Below are positions 20,752-31,075 of a stretch of 64,000 bases of DNA, in pieces. This DNA is from Cryoendolithus antarcticus (Eukaryota; Ascomycota; Dothideomycetes; Cladosporiales; Cladosporiaceae). Numbering within the stretch: the first letter of the stretch is position 1; every line of letters starts with the position of its first letter. The notes under the pieces are model-generated. The model had not been told where the DNA came from. It did no database searches and worked only from the letters and a program-made list of their open reading frames with translations. The position numbers and the translations under genes were made by a program. Where the stretch lies: the NCBI GenBank assembly GCA_002077065.1, contig NAJO01000047.1:124001-188000 (forward strand), written 5' to 3'.

Positions 20752-21217
20752 GGTGACAGTGATGACGGTTCCTTTTCTCAAACCGAAAGAGATATGTGAG
20801 GAGGTAAAGTATAGGGTGAGAAGGGAGACATGAATATTTTTGCTGAACATCACCTTGCCCCTTTCTTACCAACAACTCCAGTGACTCCAAGTGGATTCTG
20901 CACATAGCCGGTCGCAAAATGAGACACGAATGGGATGAAAGTTCGTAACGCCAGAGCAATCGAAGAGTTCACCAGGTCTGAATCCAGCGTGACATCGTGC
21001 TACCTGTGTTGGCAATAAATATGGAGGAACCAGCGGCGTATGATACACTTTTCGTTGCTCATGCTACTTCACTGTGGTCTATCAGTCCTCTGTCTCACTT
21101 CGGGTCCACGCTTGTAGTACAGGCCAAAGTTGTCACAGACCCGCTGTCATGGTCCGTCTCCGCGAATGACCGTGTCTTGCTCGCCCAGGCCGCATTCGGC
21201 CAAAACCCTTACATCTC
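20752..21217. other. Intergenic region, 5' of the TAG-split gene and 3' of PRE5
   Basis: Both neighbours are on the minus strand. Nothing else supported. Confidence 0.4.
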
Positions 21218-22110
21218 TCACGATTCATCGACCTCCATACTCTCCCCCTCCGCCGCGACACCCTCTCCCTTCGTCTCACTTAATCCCTCCAACCACCCCG
21301 CAACCTCCTGCCCCTCATACAACTTGAAATCCTCCCCCACGCCCGCCACACCCACACAAGTATTCTCCACGTTCAACTCCTTATCCTGGCTCAGACTGTC
21401 CTTGAGCGCCCTCAACGCATGCTTAATAAGTTCCTCCCGTGAGCTCGCCTCAAACTCCTCCAAATTCCGCTCCAAATACGTCCTCGCCATCTGACTCCTC
21501 GCCCCAATCCCCGTAGCAACCATCTCAAGCGTAACACCACTCGGCTGAAACTCAAACAAATGCGGCCCCTTCGCATCCACGCCCGCGATCAACAGCCCCA
21601 CGCCATAAGGCCGCTTGCCAGCTACCTGCGTGTTGCTTTGCGCGCGGTCTGCAATGCGGGCGGTGATGTCCGAGAGCAGGATCGGGCGGTCGTAGGTCAG
21701 GCGCGAGGAGAGGGATTGCTGGCGCATGAAGTTTGAGAGGACGCGGGCGTCGGAGGCGAGACCGGCGAGGGCGATGCCGTAGTGCGTGTCTATGGGAATT
21801 ATCTTTTTTTGGTAGGAGGAGAGTTCTTCTGCGTTGCGCTGGGGTGATCGTCAGATATGAATTACAGAATAGCGATGTGAAGGAAGTCGATACTTTTATT
21901 GCTGCGAGGACAGCGTGTGTTTTGCTGACTATACCGACGACTACTGAGCCCTGCTTTACTGCTTCTTGCGCGTATTCGACCTGGAATATGCGGCCTTGTG
22001 GGGAGCTGCTTCTTGTCAGCACTCCATCGATATATCCAACACGGCGGCGTTTGTAGTCTTGGGGAGTCTCACAATGTGGTCGAATCGTTGTCATAGTTGT
22101 TTCTGAACAT
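21218..22110 (-). CDS. PRE5: 20S proteasome subunit alpha 6
   Basis: Three exons: 22110-22073, 22005-21894 and 21838-21218, with introns of 67 bases (GTGAGA...CAG) and 55 bases (GTATCG...CAG), encode 256 residues. Splicing restores the canonical alpha-subunit start: MFRNNYD, then [20 protein letters not shown], matching alpha 6 (yeast Pre5, human PSMA1) rather than other alpha subunits. Then [51 protein letters not shown] and [19 protein letters not shown] follow the alpha 6 consensus. The C-terminal tail ([16 protein letters not shown]) is acidic and variable as usual. The subunit is part of the outer ring gating the 20S core. It is divergent from VPS55 over 367 bases; a GGTGGCAAG motif (22147-22155) lies 37 bases upstream. 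Confidence 0.95.
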
Positions 22111-22477
22111 CTCAGCGGTGGCTGTGTGGTTCTGTGAGAGGGTAGAGGTGGCAAGCGAGACGATGTAGGGAGTGTCTAGTCAAGGGAACGAAGCTCTACA
22201 GATTGTCTTCTGAGCGTTTCCAGGCCGCGAACTGACGCGACGTTTGAGAGCTCTCGGAGTCGCCCGCCGAGCCTCACACTGCACGCGAGCACCAGACGCC
22301 GACGTCAAGGCTGCGATCATTGGGAGCAATTCTAACCATCACTCTTCATTGACCTGTCGCGAAATAATAAACTTACTACATCAAGCTCGAGCAAACCAAT
22401 CGGACTGATCACGTCCTTCAGCGACACCTGATCGCGACCATCATACCTCGCCCAGGACCCGCGCCACGAGCCCGACG
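22111..22477. promoter_or_regulatory. Divergent promoter region of PRE5 and VPS55
   Basis: Shared 367-base region between opposite start codons. GGTGGCAAG at 22147-22155 differs by one base from the yeast proteasome-associated control element GGTGGCAAA bound by Rpn4. Whether filamentous fungi use it is uncertain. Confidence 0.45.
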
Positions 22478-23036
22478 ATGGCAGGACTCAAGACTATCAT
22501 TCTTCTGTCCTTCGTACGTACACTACCTGACAGAGACTGGCGTCTTGATGTTCTAGAACTCGGACACTGACATTGCACTCAGATCCTCGCCATTGGCTTC
22601 CTCCTCGTCATTCTCTCCTCAGCCCTCTTCCACAACTTCCTCCCCCTCCTAGTCGTAGCCACCTACGTCCTCGCCCCTGTGCCCAACTGGATTTGCGGTC
22701 GCGCGCAATCGAATGATGACTTCATGGATGGTGGGAGCAGCAGTATAGTCGAGTTGGGAAGGTTCTTGACGGGGTTTCTGGTGGTGATGGGTGTTGGTAT
22801 GTTGTCCTGCAGTTCCTGTGAGGGGTGTTCGAGACGGTGGGAAGGAAAGGGAACAGGATCAGGTTTCGGAGAGATGGGAATATGTACTGACTGTTGTGAT
22901 AGCATTACCAGTCGTGCTGGCGCATACGGAGCAGATTCGATACGAGGCTATGGCTATGAGTATCGTGGGAGGGCTGTTGATATACACGACGATCATCAGC
23001 TTCACGCTGTTCTTCCGGGAGCAGGAGGAATTCTAG
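22478..23036 (+). CDS. VPS55: Vps55-family late endosomal membrane protein
   Basis: Exons 22478-22513, 22583-22796 and 22903-23036 (introns of 69 and 106 bases) encode 127 residues. Four membrane segments can be seen: ILLSFILAIGFLLVILS, FHNFLPLLVVATYVLAPVP, ELGRFLTGFLVVMGVALPVV and MSIVGGLLIYTTIISFTLFF. Between segments 2 and 3 is the family loop PNWICGRA..DDF, and AHTEQIRYEAM precedes the last span. The protein belongs to the Vps55/OB-RGRP (LEPROT) family and works in late endosome to vacuole transport; in yeast it forms a complex with Vps68, encoded at 31076 in this window. The length agrees with the family (about 130-140). The first exon ends after SF at a GTACGT donor. Confidence 0.93.
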
Positions 23037-23512
23037 GTGCGCTCCGAAGCTGGATCTGGGACTTGAGCGGGCATTATGGGCGCAGCACTGGGTTGAAGCA
23101 TGTATATGTACAAAGCTGGCACAGCACCATTGCACTGCAGTCAATACGGTCTTCATTCTCGTCTGCTACTCTCCCGAGTGTAGCAAAGTCCTCTGGCACG
23201 AAGCGCCGTTTCAAGACTGTAGGCTGCTGTGGCGTATAAGGCGCACTAAGCAGTCGACCTCGCTCCTGCCATTCTATGGCCACAAACCGAGCAATCTCAT
23301 TGGATCCGCTCCTCTCCTTCCACTAACAAACTTTTAGCGCCGGATGACACCGCACCAATCGCCAGAATATCGCGCTGGACGACGCCACTGACTGTGGCGC
23401 ATATGGCGACTGCCCTCTCTTACCCCATCTGCTGCCCTGCTCTCGTCGTTTGCATCCTTCGAGCGCTCCCTCCTGGTAATCCTTTCTCACTCGTTGATAG
23501 CGTCCATTCTCT
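23037..23512. other. Convergent intergenic region
   Basis: 3' ends of VPS55 (+) and of the coiled-coil gene (-) meet here. No supported gene. Confidence 0.45.
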
Positions 23513-24863
23513 CTATCTCCTCAATGTTCCCACAGCTCCTCGATCCCTCTCATTAACCCAATACCTAATCTCAAACCCCTCCTTCACCCCCTTCGCCCGA
23601 TCCCCCTCATGCAGCGGCAGCAGCCTAAACTCCCTCTCCTCCTTCGCCCAAGTAAAGCAAGGCAGCCCATGCCCCGCACAATGCGTACATGCAAACTCCC
23701 CATGATCCCCCGCCCGCCACTTCGTCAACCTCGCCGGCTTAGCCCGCACAGCAGTGACGCAAAGCCTCGATCTATTCTTGATTGTCGTCTGCTGGTAGTC
23801 GACTGCCACGGCTCCTCGTTCCCGCGCTCCCAGACGTCGGTGTTGAGGCGCTCGATACTGGCGGTGAGTTCGGAGAGGTTGGCTTTGCTGTCTGTGGAAG
23901 CGTAGGCGGAGGAGTCGAAGTAGTTGATGATATGCTTGCGTTTCGTGGGGCCGGGGGAGTAGGATTGCACGAGTTTGAAGTCAAAGGACTCTGTAGTGTT
24001 TAGGCTGCTGAGCTTTGACTTACGCTGGCGTTTGGCGGGGAGGGAGGAGGTAAGTTTGAGGAGACTTGTGTCGGTGGAGAGGTTGAGATCCGCGAGATCG
24101 GCTTCGAGGTGGGAGCGTTTGTTCAAGAGGCGGGGTGTACGGGGTGCGATGCTAGGGTTCTTGCGCTTGGCTGGCGGGGGCGGGCTTCTCTGACTTGCTG
24201 TACCGTTATTAGTGTGTGATAGCTGACCTCGAGGTAAGGGACTTACATCGGCGACTCCTCGTCGCCGTCGGTGACCTCGATCAGGTCACGCCTCGGGGCA
24301 GCTGGCTTCTCCGCTGGCGATCGTACTGCCCGTTTCGCATCTGGCGTCTGTACCGGAGCCGCGTCACGCATAACGGAGTCCGCCACCGTCGTACGGTCTG
24401 TCGCTGCTGCCGTCTGTACCTGCTGCACTGGCCCAATGGTAGGCACTGCACCCAAAGCAGGAGCGATGCCGGACTTGCTAGGCCTACCTCGACTAACGTT
24501 TTTGCAAGCCTGGCTCTCGAGTCTTATTCCCATCTCCGCAATGACACCTTGCAGTCTCCTGATCTCAGCCTCCGCCTGCCCTCTCAACGCCACCAAAGTC
24601 GCGCTACGACTCTTTACCTCTTTGGTCAACACCTGTTCGTTGTGCTTACCTTTTGCAATCTCGGCTTGCAAGTGGCTAATTGTCTGACTCTCAGTGGCGA
24701 TCAAGGCCTCCTGCTCCGCGATGCGGAGTTCATGGGTGCGATTCGCTGCCTCCGAGGTGCTGAGCTTGGCACCGAGCTGTGTGAGGAGTTCCTTGTATGG
24801 GTTATTGGCGGCCATGACTGGCTGCAGTTGGGGTGGGGTGGTGCCTTCGGGGAGCGTGATCAT
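23513..24863 (-). CDS. Uncharacterised coiled-coil protein with a C-terminal Cys-containing fungal domain; probable frameshift
   Basis: Exon 1 (24863-24247) codes for an N-terminal coiled coil (about 20-115: ELLTQLGAKLSTSEAANRTH onward) and a disordered linker. A 53-base intron with the textbook branch ACTAATAAC joins it to exon 2 from 24193 (SPPPPAKRKNPSIAPRTPR, HLEADLADLNLS). A possible 33-base in-frame intron with a GTAAGT donor lies near 24020. Exon 2 reaches RIDRGFAS and stops at 23725. The next frame carries VRAKPARLTKWRAGD, FACTHCAGHGLPCF and EFRLLPLHEGDR to 23513, the C-terminal domain of a fungal family (R-x-DRGF, then C-x-x-C-x-x-x-G-x-x-C, then LLPL-x-x-x-DR). One extra base near 23745-23765 would join the two parts, and no usable intron does, so a frameshift or a sequence error is likely. 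Function unknown. Confidence 0.5.
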
Positions 24864-25291
24864 GATGGCGACCTTAGGATCAGATGTTTTGATCGTAGGG
24901 AGGTAGGAGGAAGATGGATGGTTCGATGAATAGGTTGTAGAGTAGAAAGAGTAGAAGCAGAAGTGTGGTAGATAATTGCAAGCGCGCTGAATAATGTCGA
25001 GGATGCGTGTGTAAGATGAATAGAGTAGTATGAGAGAGTGTACATATGTTCAAAGTCTCACTTACCTATGGCTATATGCATAAGGAGTGCGCCTAATGCC
25101 TGAGGTACTTAGGCGGTATATGCTCAAACCGGCTGGGTCTTGCCTGAGATCACTGGGAGGAGCAGCAAAGCAAGTGATGGCAGGGGGGCTCTCATCTGAG
25201 CGATGGTCGTTAGCACGTGCAGCTAGAGCAAGCTTCACTCCCACTTCATCACTTCGTTCGAGCAAAATACTGGCCCGAGGTCGTAGTTGCC
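24864..25291. other. Intergenic region between the coiled-coil gene and MAU2
   Basis: Promoter of the coiled-coil gene (-) and 3' end of MAU2 (-). Nothing else supported. Confidence 0.45.
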
Positions 25292-28183
25292 TCAAGCATC
25301 ATTCTTGACCTCCCTCGCCTTCTCCCACTGACCCTCCAGCCGCTCCCGCACCCCCTCTGGCACCTTCTCCCAGCCTTGCCTGACCCTCTTCTCTACGATG
25401 TCCACCTTGCCTACCTCTCCACTCCTCGCCAACAAACTCCGATACATACCCTGGGCCACAACACCCCAAAGCGGATCCGCACTCTTGGTCGCAAGCTGAG
25501 TCCCCGCATCAGCACTCTGGAAAGCCTGCTTACCCACAATACCAGTGAAGAACATCTCCGTCATGGTATTCATGATAATGCTCAGCATCTGGGAGTTCTT
25601 AGCGACCTGAGCAGGCGTGAGAGCGGCTTGCAGGTACTGCTTTTGTTTGATGATGGGAAGGGAAGAGGGCGAGGAGGAGGCGGCGAGGATTTGGTAAGCT
25701 GAGCGGATGGAGGGGGAGGTGTGAGATTGGCAGAGAGCGTGGAGGGTGGCGAGTAGAGGGTAGGCGGAGGCAGGATTGAGGGACCGAAGGATAGGGGTCT
25801 GATTGAGACCGGCTAGAAGGCGAAGGTCTCTGAGGTATGCTGCCGCTTTGCTGCGAGGATCAATGGTGAGGCTGGGTGATTGGTAGACTGAGAGAGCGGT
25901 CTCAAGATCGCCTAGGCCGTGCTTACAGACGCCTGCGAGGTAGAGGAGCGTGGCCGCTGTGGTTTCGTCCTGCAGATCGGCAGTGTAGCTCGAGTCCCCA
26001 CGAATGTCATCAATTGCGTCGGCTGCCGATGCCCAGTTCGCTCTTGTGCAGTATGCGAAGATCATTACCAGCTTCGCCTCTAATGCCATGCGTCTTTGAA
26101 CAGCTTGCATCTCCCCGTAGGCACGTACAGACAGACTGAGTCCATCTGGCAAAGGCTGATTCAGCTTCAGCCCTTGCGCAATGAAGGTCTCAGCCTTTCT
26201 GTCTTCGCTGTTTCTCCAGAGTAAACCAGAGCCTGTGAGCGAGTAGCCGAGCATGTATAGCTGACTCCTAGACAACCATTGGAATGGCAGGGCAAGCTCG
26301 CCCGAGGCAGTCCTGAGGAAGACACCTGCGGTATCTGCCTCGACAGTTTCAGCCGCTGCTTCACCAATTGTTATCAAGAAGCTGCCGTCCTTTGACCAAG
26401 CGTTCGTCCGCGTCCGCTTATCAAGGTCGTGATGCAGTCTATCGGTCTTGTTCTTGGCTTGCTCGTTCTGATAATCTGACAGACTACAAGCCAAATCCAG
26501 GCAGTCAAGGAGAGCACACATCTGAGGCAGCTGCTCCATCTCAGGCGCCAAATGGTGGGTACGAGCAGCAGTAAGTGCTCGCTGCGCCGACTCGAGAGCA
26601 TCCGGTCTGTTCGAGTGGACATGCATGATTGCCTCGAGCGAAGCGGCGACAATCTGTACAGCCACGTCTTGTCGTGCATCAGCTTCAACGGTAAGCTCAG
26701 TAAGATGCTTGAGCGTCGACGCAGTCTCGGAAGGTCCACCCGGCTGCATGCTGAGCGAGATGCGAAGGAATCTGAAGGCATACACCCATCGTTGGAGACC
26801 TTGTGCTTGAGCATCTGCGATAGCTGTCTCCGCCAGCTTGAATGCTGATTTGGGACTGCTGCGGAATTGTGCCCGTACCTCCAGATGCTTCAGGGCATAC
26901 TTGATTTCAATCAGTCGTTCTCGTTCACAATGATCAATGCCCTTGACCAGTAGGTCCGCTAGCTCCTCCGAGTTCGTGGTCTCCTCCAGCAGTACCTCGG
27001 CAAGCTTAAGCCTGATCCGAGCCTGCTTTCGCGGCTCGTGGGTACCCCAATCCTTCGATGCAGATTCCAAGCATCCCAGTGCAGTTGCGATCATGGCGTG
27101 ATAGATTTCCCAGTGCTCCTCCGTAGCATTGCCGGAGCAGAGATGTGCGCTCATCGAGTGAGCTGCCGTGAGGTATTCATCAGCAAGAGCAAGCAGGACC
27201 GTAAGATCATGTACGCTGCGTGGCACTTGCTCAGCGGGTTGGACGGACGGAGCAGGAGCTGACAGTGGCAGCTTTGTAGGCTGATGCGCGAGCTTGGACG
27301 GCAGAGGTACGGGTGCTGGGATGGGCGTGACATGCACTGCTACGCCTTCATTGGACTTGCGTCGTTTAGGCGCACGTGACTGCGGCTTCGAAGTCTTCTG
27401 CACTTTGTCGACGGCATGATGTGTCGGGATCTGCACGTATGCGATCTTGCCAGGTGCAGGCGGTGTCGGCTTTGCATCGGACATAGTCTGGGTATGGCGT
27501 TGAGAGAAGTCGTAAGCTGCAACACCCTGGCTCGCCAGTGGCTTACGTCCAAGCTGTTGCTTAGTCGCGGGAAGTCCTTGCGATTGCGACATCGACAGTG
27601 GCTGAGCCACGGATCTGGGTGCTTGCGAAGGACTTGGCACGAACGGTGGAGGCTGTTTGACAGCTTGGATCCCAGACGGATCTGCTCTCTTAGGGGCTAG
27701 TCCGGGATGTACAGCTGGAGGGTGCTGCGTATAGACCTGTGGCGGAGCAGGCCGGGCTTCCAGTCTTGGTGCCTGAGGTTGACGGGCTTGCTGATGAGTC
27801 GCCACTCGAGGCGCTTGATGAGACGGGCCAGATGGATGATATGTTCCAGATGGCTGGCGTTGCCGTATATCGTTACCACGGAGTTGGCCACCTGCGAAAT
27901 GCTGCAACGGTGTCGATGATTGGTACTGCTGCACAGGTGGCGTGGAGTACTGTGGTACATATGGTGGATGGTGCATGTGTTGGTAGTTCACATGAGGTTG
28001 CTGCCAAGCTCCGTTCCGCTGTGGGGCTGCACCCCGCTGGTGAGAGGTAGGAGCGACGGGGTGCCCCGCTGGGATTGACGAGAACGTTTGGCGATGCGGC
28101 ATCTGCGTTTGCAATCTCGACGGTGCTCCATAGTCCTGGTGGGACATAGGAGTGGGAATCTGGTAGCCTTGATATGGCGGCAT
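25292..28183 (-). CDS. MAU2: Cohesin loading factor MAU2/Scc4
   Basis: Single exon, 963 residues from ATG 28183 (MPPYQGYQIPTPM). The frame is open further upstream, but no ATG occurs there. Residues 1-320 are Gln/Pro/His-rich and disordered with a basic patch APKRRKSNEG. From about 325 the protein becomes an all-helical TPR-like superhelix: SVHDLTVLLALADEYLTAAH, HWEIYHAMIATALGCLE, RKQARIRLKLAEVLLEET, ALKHLEVRAQFRSSPKSAFK and later FQWLSRSQLYMLGYSLTG and AKLVMIFAYCTRANW. This is the Scc4/MAU2 cohesin loading factor pattern. Scc4 binds the N-terminus of Scc2 and brings the loader to chromatin so that cohesin can be loaded. The long disordered N-terminus is a feature of filamentous fungal members. 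The head-to-head neighbour LOC1 starts 226 bases away. Confidence 0.85.
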   Translation of the reverse strand: MPPYQGYQIPTPMSHQDYGAPSRLQTQMPHRQTFSSIPAGHPVAPTSHQRGAAPQRNGAWQQPHVNYQHMHHPPYVPQYSTPPVQQYQSSTPLQHFAGGQLRGNDIRQRQPSGTYHPSGPSHQAPRVATHQQARQPQAPRLEARPAPPQVYTQHPPAVHPGLAPKRADPSGIQAVKQPPPFVPSPSQAPRSVAQPLSMSQSQGLPATKQQLGRKPLASQGVAAYDFSQRHTQTMSDAKPTPPAPGKIAYVQIPTHHAVDKVQKTSKPQSRAPKRRKSNEGVAVHVTPIPAPVPLPSKLAHQPTKLPLSAPAPSVQPAEQVPRSVHDLTVLLALADEYLTAAHSMSAHLCSGNATEEHWEIYHAMIATALGCLESASKDWGTHEPRKQARIRLKLAEVLLEETTNSEELADLLVKGIDHCERERLIEIKYALKHLEVRAQFRSSPKSAFKLAETAIADAQAQGLQRWVYAFRFLRISLSMQPGGPSETASTLKHLTELTVEADARQDVAVQIVAASLEAIMHVHSNRPDALESAQRALTAARTHHLAPEMEQLPQMCALLDCLDLACSLSDYQNEQAKNKTDRLHHDLDKRTRTNAWSKDGSFLITIGEAAAETVEADTAGVFLRTASGELALPFQWLSRSQLYMLGYSLTGSGLLWRNSEDRKAETFIAQGLKLNQPLPDGLSLSVRAYGEMQAVQRRMALEAKLVMIFAYCTRANWASAADAIDDIRGDSSYTADLQDETTAATLLYLAGVCKHGLGDLETALSVYQSPSLTIDPRSKAAAYLRDLRLLAGLNQTPILRSLNPASAYPLLATLHALCQSHTSPSIRSAYQILAASSSPSSLPIIKQKQYLQAALTPAQVAKNSQMLSIIMNTMTEMFFTGIVGKQAFQSADAGTQLATKSADPLWGVVAQGMYRSLLARSGEVGKVDIVEKRVRQGWEKVPEGVRERLEGQWEKAREVKNDA

Positions 28184-28409
28184 GTTGGCGATACTCTGGC
28201 TAGTCGCCTGCCTTTGCAAGTTTCCATCTCATCTTGGACAAACAGTTGCTGTACTACACGCCATCTGAGACGTGACGTTGGAAGTCGCGATCCCGACGCG
28301 CCGGCACGCGGCTGAAAGTGTAGTGCACGGACCTTCGACATGTCGAAAAGTTCCGTAGCTCGACTTCGAACTGACATCCAAATCGCAAGTTTGAATCCAG
28401 GAGGTTGAC
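28184..28409. promoter_or_regulatory. Compact divergent promoter of MAU2 and LOC1
   Basis: Only 226 bases separate the two start codons, so promoter elements and both leaders overlap here. The last bases, ggaggttgacATGgcg, give a good context for LOC1. Confidence 0.5.
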
Positions 28410-29009
28410 ATGGCGCCAATCAAGGGCACCAAGACCAAAGGTGGTCCCAGTAAGCCCTCCAACAAGCGCTCCAGCAAGCTCTCCTCCGGTCCTCCCGGCG
28501 GCGTCAAGAAACGCACCTCCAGCAAGCCCACAGTAAAGCCCAAGACAGTCCAGCAGAAGACAAAATCAAACAGCAACTCCATCCTCACCAAAAAGAAGAA
28601 ACGCATCTACACCGCCAAGGAACTCAACATTCCCGAGCTGAACGGCATAATCCCCAACGGCATCACCAAACCGCCCAACATGAAGAAGGGCAAGAATTTC
28701 GTCGACGACAAGGAGGGTATGAATGCCATCCTAGCCGTAGTCATGGCCGAGAAGGAAGGCAATATCGAGAGCAAGATGATGCGGTCGCGGCAGCTGGAGG
28801 AGGTTCGGGAAGCGAGGAAGGTGGAGATGGAGGGACGGAAGGACTACAAGAAGGCTAAGCTTGAGGAGCGGAAGGAGAGGATCAAGGAGAAGGGGAGGAA
28901 GAGGAGTGAGGTTGAGGAGGAGAAGGGAAACCCGGGGAAGGCTGCGAGACTGTCGAGGGAGGAGAGTAAATTTAAGCCGAGGAAGAAGGTTAGTTTTGGG
29001 GTGAAGTGA
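28410..29009 (+). CDS. LOC1: LOC1-like 60S ribosome biogenesis protein
   Basis: Single exon, 199 residues, very basic. The N-terminal 60 residues are Lys/Ser/Pro-rich ([26 protein letters not shown]). The conserved core reads [20 protein letters not shown], then [20 protein letters not shown] and [18 protein letters not shown], the signature of fungal LOC1. A long Lys/Arg/Glu helix runs to the C-terminus. In yeast Loc1 is a nucleolar constituent of pre-60S particles and a factor in ASH1 mRNA localisation; the ribosomal role is likely the conserved one. The purine-rich second half of the coding strand contrasts with the C-rich first half. Confidence 0.85.
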   Translation: MAPIKGTKTKGGPSKPSNKRSSKLSSGPPGGVKKRTSSKPTVKPKTVQQKTKSNSNSILTKKKKRIYTAKELNIPELNGIIPNGITKPPNMKKGKNFVDDKEGMNAILAVVMAEKEGNIESKMMRSRQLEEVREARKVEMEGRKDYKKAKLEERKERIKEKGRKRSEVEEEKGNPGKAARLSREESKFKPRKKVSFGVK

Positions 29010-29157
29010 CGTGGTGCGTTGCGTCGAGGTGATGTGATGGCTTGACGCTGGACGCCGGACGCTGCCGCTGGTGGTATGTGACTCATGGCTTCTATGATCT
29101 ATGATCTATCCTCCTGTCGCTTTTTGAAATGAGGCTGGGCTCCACTTGACGGCGCGC

Positions 29158-30620
29158 TCAGATTCCTGGGATCAACTCGCTATTCTCCACAAGCTGCAAC
29201 TTCCGCCTCAACGGACCATACTGAAACGGCGACCGATACCCGCTCTCCCTCGACCACCCCTCCGCCTTCGTATCCGGAGCAACCATTCCCTCCAAATCAA
29301 CCTCGAACGCCATGATCCGGAAGAAAGCAGTGACAGCCTTCGCGTGCCACCTCTCGCCCCCAAGCTCAACCCACCCCAGATGTCCACCACCACTCGTTGC
29401 ACACATAACGACCCAAGGCGTGCACTTGATCTCCTCATACGGCACCGCCTGATCACACGCAATCGGATCATCCTGCGCATGCAAACACAAGGTCGGTATG
29501 CGAATCGCAAGCACAGCGTCCGCACTACTGGCATCGCGATAATACGCCCCTTCAGTCGGGTAGCCCCACGTCGGACACTGCACCTCGCGATCGAACTCGT
29601 GGAGATAGGTCGTCGCTTGGATTACGGCGGGATCAAGGACAGTGTTTGTGGTTATTTCCGCTGCGTGCCGGGCGAACAAGGCGCGCATCGATTTCCCCAT
29701 CGCGGCGCTGTAGATGTGTTTGCCTATGTAAGTTGATAGGAGGATTGTGTGGGAGATGTCTAGGGTCCAGGGGTTGGAGACTAGGATTGCGGAGGTGAGG
29801 GGGCAGGAGGAGCCTTCTTCGCCGAGATACTGTAATATGTTAAGCTTCTGCTCAAGCTCGAGTCTGAGAGAAAGTGGAATGGCATACGTACGTTCGCCAA
29901 TATATTCGCCCCCAAACTAAACCCCATCCCAAACAGCTTCCGCTTCGGCCACTTCTCTCTCGCCCACTTGACAGTTTGCCTCACATCCCACGTCGCCCGC
30001 GCATTATATAGTATCCCAGTCGTGATCCTGCTCCCCGCGCAGCCTCGGGCGTTCGCTACTAACACATCGAAGTCCCCTCCACTGAACCCCTCATCGTCAG
30101 TCTTGCCATTCGAGGCCACGAGCGCGGCGATCGCGTGACGGAGGTAGATCTCATGACTTCCTCCACTCAGCCCATGCAGTACAATCAGCAGCGGTTTGTC
30201 CGTCTCCCTTTGCTCCAGAGCCTCGAACTCAGCGTTCGTGAAATAGCTCGTTCGCTCCGGCAGGTCCGTGTGACCGACGCCCACTGGATCCTCAATCAAC
30301 AACTTCTCCTCCCCTTCCTTCTTCCCAGTAATCAGTGGTTTCACAGCAAAGTCCACAGCAAAATGCCCCTTGAAGGTCTCGGAGTCGGCGGTGAAGATCC
30401 GCCGTTTGTAGTGGATTGCTGGTGCTGAGGGAAAGAGGGCGGGAATTGCGGTTTGGAGGTGGCCGTTGAAGAGGAGAGGGGAGAGGCGGGGTTGGGGGAT
30501 TATAGACTCCAGTAATGATGGTAATGTGCGTTTGGGATCGGATGCCGATGGGATTCGGAGGGGGTTGGGGGAGTGGGCGTAGGTGAGAGACCCCCAGGAG
30601 GGAAGAGGGAGGGAGGCCAT
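29158..30620 (-). CDS. AB-hydrolase of the YheT/EHT1-EEB1 family
   Basis: Exons 30620-29892 and 29829-29158, joined over a 62-base intron (GTACGT...CAG), encode 466 residues. An N-terminal strand with LLFNGHLQTAIPALF is the family hallmark (G-H-x-Q-T). LLIVLHGLSGGSHEIYLRH forms the oxyanion region. The nucleophile elbow is GMGFSLGANIL with Ser235. The acid is in LHAQDDPIA (Asp363/364) and the histidine in GGGHLGW (His393), so the triad is complete. Yeast relatives Eht1 and Eeb1 make and hydrolyse medium-chain fatty acid ethyl esters; the wider family includes monoacylglycerol lipases. The substrate here is not fixed by sequence. No signal peptide. It is divergent from VPS68 over 455 bases. 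Confidence 0.88.
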
Positions 30621-31075
30621 GAGGTAGCGGACTGGGGACTGAATAGTGGGTACAGGTGGTAAGGATGGTGAGAGATTTGCGAGAGGAATAAAGGATGATG
30701 CCGAGGCAGGGTAGGAGGGAAGAAATTGTCTCTAGCCTACCTTGTGATCGCGTCGCTTTCGACAGACTCTAGTCACGGATCGTGGAGTTGTTGTCAGTCA
30801 ATGGCATATTTCTGTGCTACAATCGACACACAGAACCCTCTGCCTGCCTCTTCACGACGGGATCATCATTCGCCAGGTACTGTCACATGGTTCGATGCTG
30901 TCATCAGGGCAGGTGCGGCTCTGCGGCAGCGGTCCCGCAACCTTGTCGGCTGCAGCAAGCGCCGGCTGGAGCTCCTCGACAGACCTCACTTCACGCAGCA
31001 CGCGACAATCTAGCACATCATCTCCCTTCATAGATACAGCTCTACCAACGGGCTCACTCTCACAGCATCGCAATC
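30621..31075. promoter_or_regulatory. Divergent promoter region of the EHT1-type hydrolase and VPS68
   Basis: 455 bases between opposite start codons. Short frames here overlap both leaders and have no support as genes. Confidence 0.45.
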
